A stretch of DNA of 20,119 nt, taken from the NCBI GenBank assembly GCA_030512335.1, contig JAULSU010000011.1, positions 1 through 20,119 on the forward strand. Direction: 5' to 3'. The notes below the pieces were generated by a model. That model did not search any database. It saw nothing but the letters and a program-made list of their open reading frames with translations, and had not been told where the DNA came from. Positions 19,755 through 20,119 of this stretch are shown in pieces; the first letter of the stretch is position 1, and every line of letters starts with the position of its first letter. The position numbers and the translations under genes were made by a program. Source of the DNA: Immersiella caudata. Taxonomy: Eukaryota > Ascomycota > Sordariomycetes > Sordariales > Lasiosphaeriaceae.

Positions 19755-20119
19755 ATGTCGTCTGCTGCGCAGGACACCGCGGCGGCGAATCTCGCAACGC
19801 AGAATGCGTCGTCGTCCGGCTCAACGAGCTCGACCTCCAACGGAGCCACACCCGCTCCTTCCACTGCTCCCACTACCACCAGCTCCGCATCCAGCAGCGC
19901 CCAGGCTGAGGATAACCTCGTCTGCCGCTGGGGAACGGACTGCGGTGAGCGCTTTACTGGCGCTGAGGCTCTCTATGTAAGTTGCTCTCCCAGAGTACAA
20001 AAAAAAGCAGAAGCTGACCGCATCAGGACCATCTTTGCGAGAAGCATGTTGGACGCAAGAGCACCAACAACTTGAATCTGACGTGCCAGTGGAACTCGTG
20101 CCGGACCACGACGGTCAAG
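19755..20119 (+). CDS. pacC: pH-response transcription factor PacC, 5' part (cut by window end)
   Basis: PacC/Rim101 is a three-zinc-finger regulator that, after proteolytic activation by the Pal pathway at alkaline pH, activates alkaline-expressed genes and represses acid-expressed ones by binding GCCARG. Exon 1 is 19755-19976; the 50-nt intron 19977-20026 has a GTAAGT donor, CTGAC branch and CAG acceptor; exon 2 starts at 20027 in phase and runs off the window. The start has a good context (CACCATG). The first 50 residues are Ser/Thr/Ala-rich. Finger 1 follows (LVCRWGTDCGERF, then DHLCEKHVGRKSTN after the intron). LNLTCQWNSCRTTTVK begins finger 2, a block nearly invariant in PacC proteins. 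The intron splits finger 1. No frame defect is seen in the visible part. Confidence 0.95.

Overview
The window is nuclear DNA of a filamentous ascomycete. The evidence is short introns (about 47-63 nt, one of 266 nt) with GTAAGT-like donors and CTAAC/CTGAC branch points, GC-rich coding DNA, and typical Pezizomycotina gene products. A Sordariomycete is likely (Sordariales is only a guess). Everything here is read by eye; no search was run.

Layout: 1-4657 holds no supportable gene but contains a 520-bp A/T-only simple-repeat tract (534-1052). 4658-8066 (+) is a long, low-complexity, conserved fungal protein of unknown function. 9301-10272 (+) is tRNA 2'-phosphotransferase (TPT1). 10776-12127 (-) is a protein with two double-stranded-RNA-binding-like segments. 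12590-13495 (-) is the rRNA-processing factor EFG1. It is divergent, over 430 bp, from 13926-17258 (+), the SEA/GATOR2 subunit Mio (SEA4), a TORC1 regulator. 19755-20119 (+) is the 5' end of pacC, the zinc-finger transcription factor of the ambient-pH response, cut by the window edge. The known genes are RNA-maturation, ribosome-biogenesis, nutrient- and pH-signalling functions; apart from the EFG1/Mio divergent promoter there is no sign of a functional cluster.

The most interesting signal is the 2.5-kb region between Mio and pacC. It carries 23 exact GCCAAG/CTTGGC hexamers in 1.93 kb (hand count), against 8 in the other 17.3 kb and about 1 expected by chance. GCCARG is the published binding site of PacC itself, so this looks like an unusually dense autoregulatory platform in front of pacC. 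It includes a closely spaced direct array, a perfect 14-bp palindrome and sites in a 430-nt ATG-free leader.

A second window-wide feature is that four of the six genes need single-base frame corrections (about nine in total), mostly in or beside homopolymer runs, while the flanking protein sequence stays well conserved. This pattern points to uncorrected sequencing indels rather than gene decay, and it means naive ORF calls split these genes.
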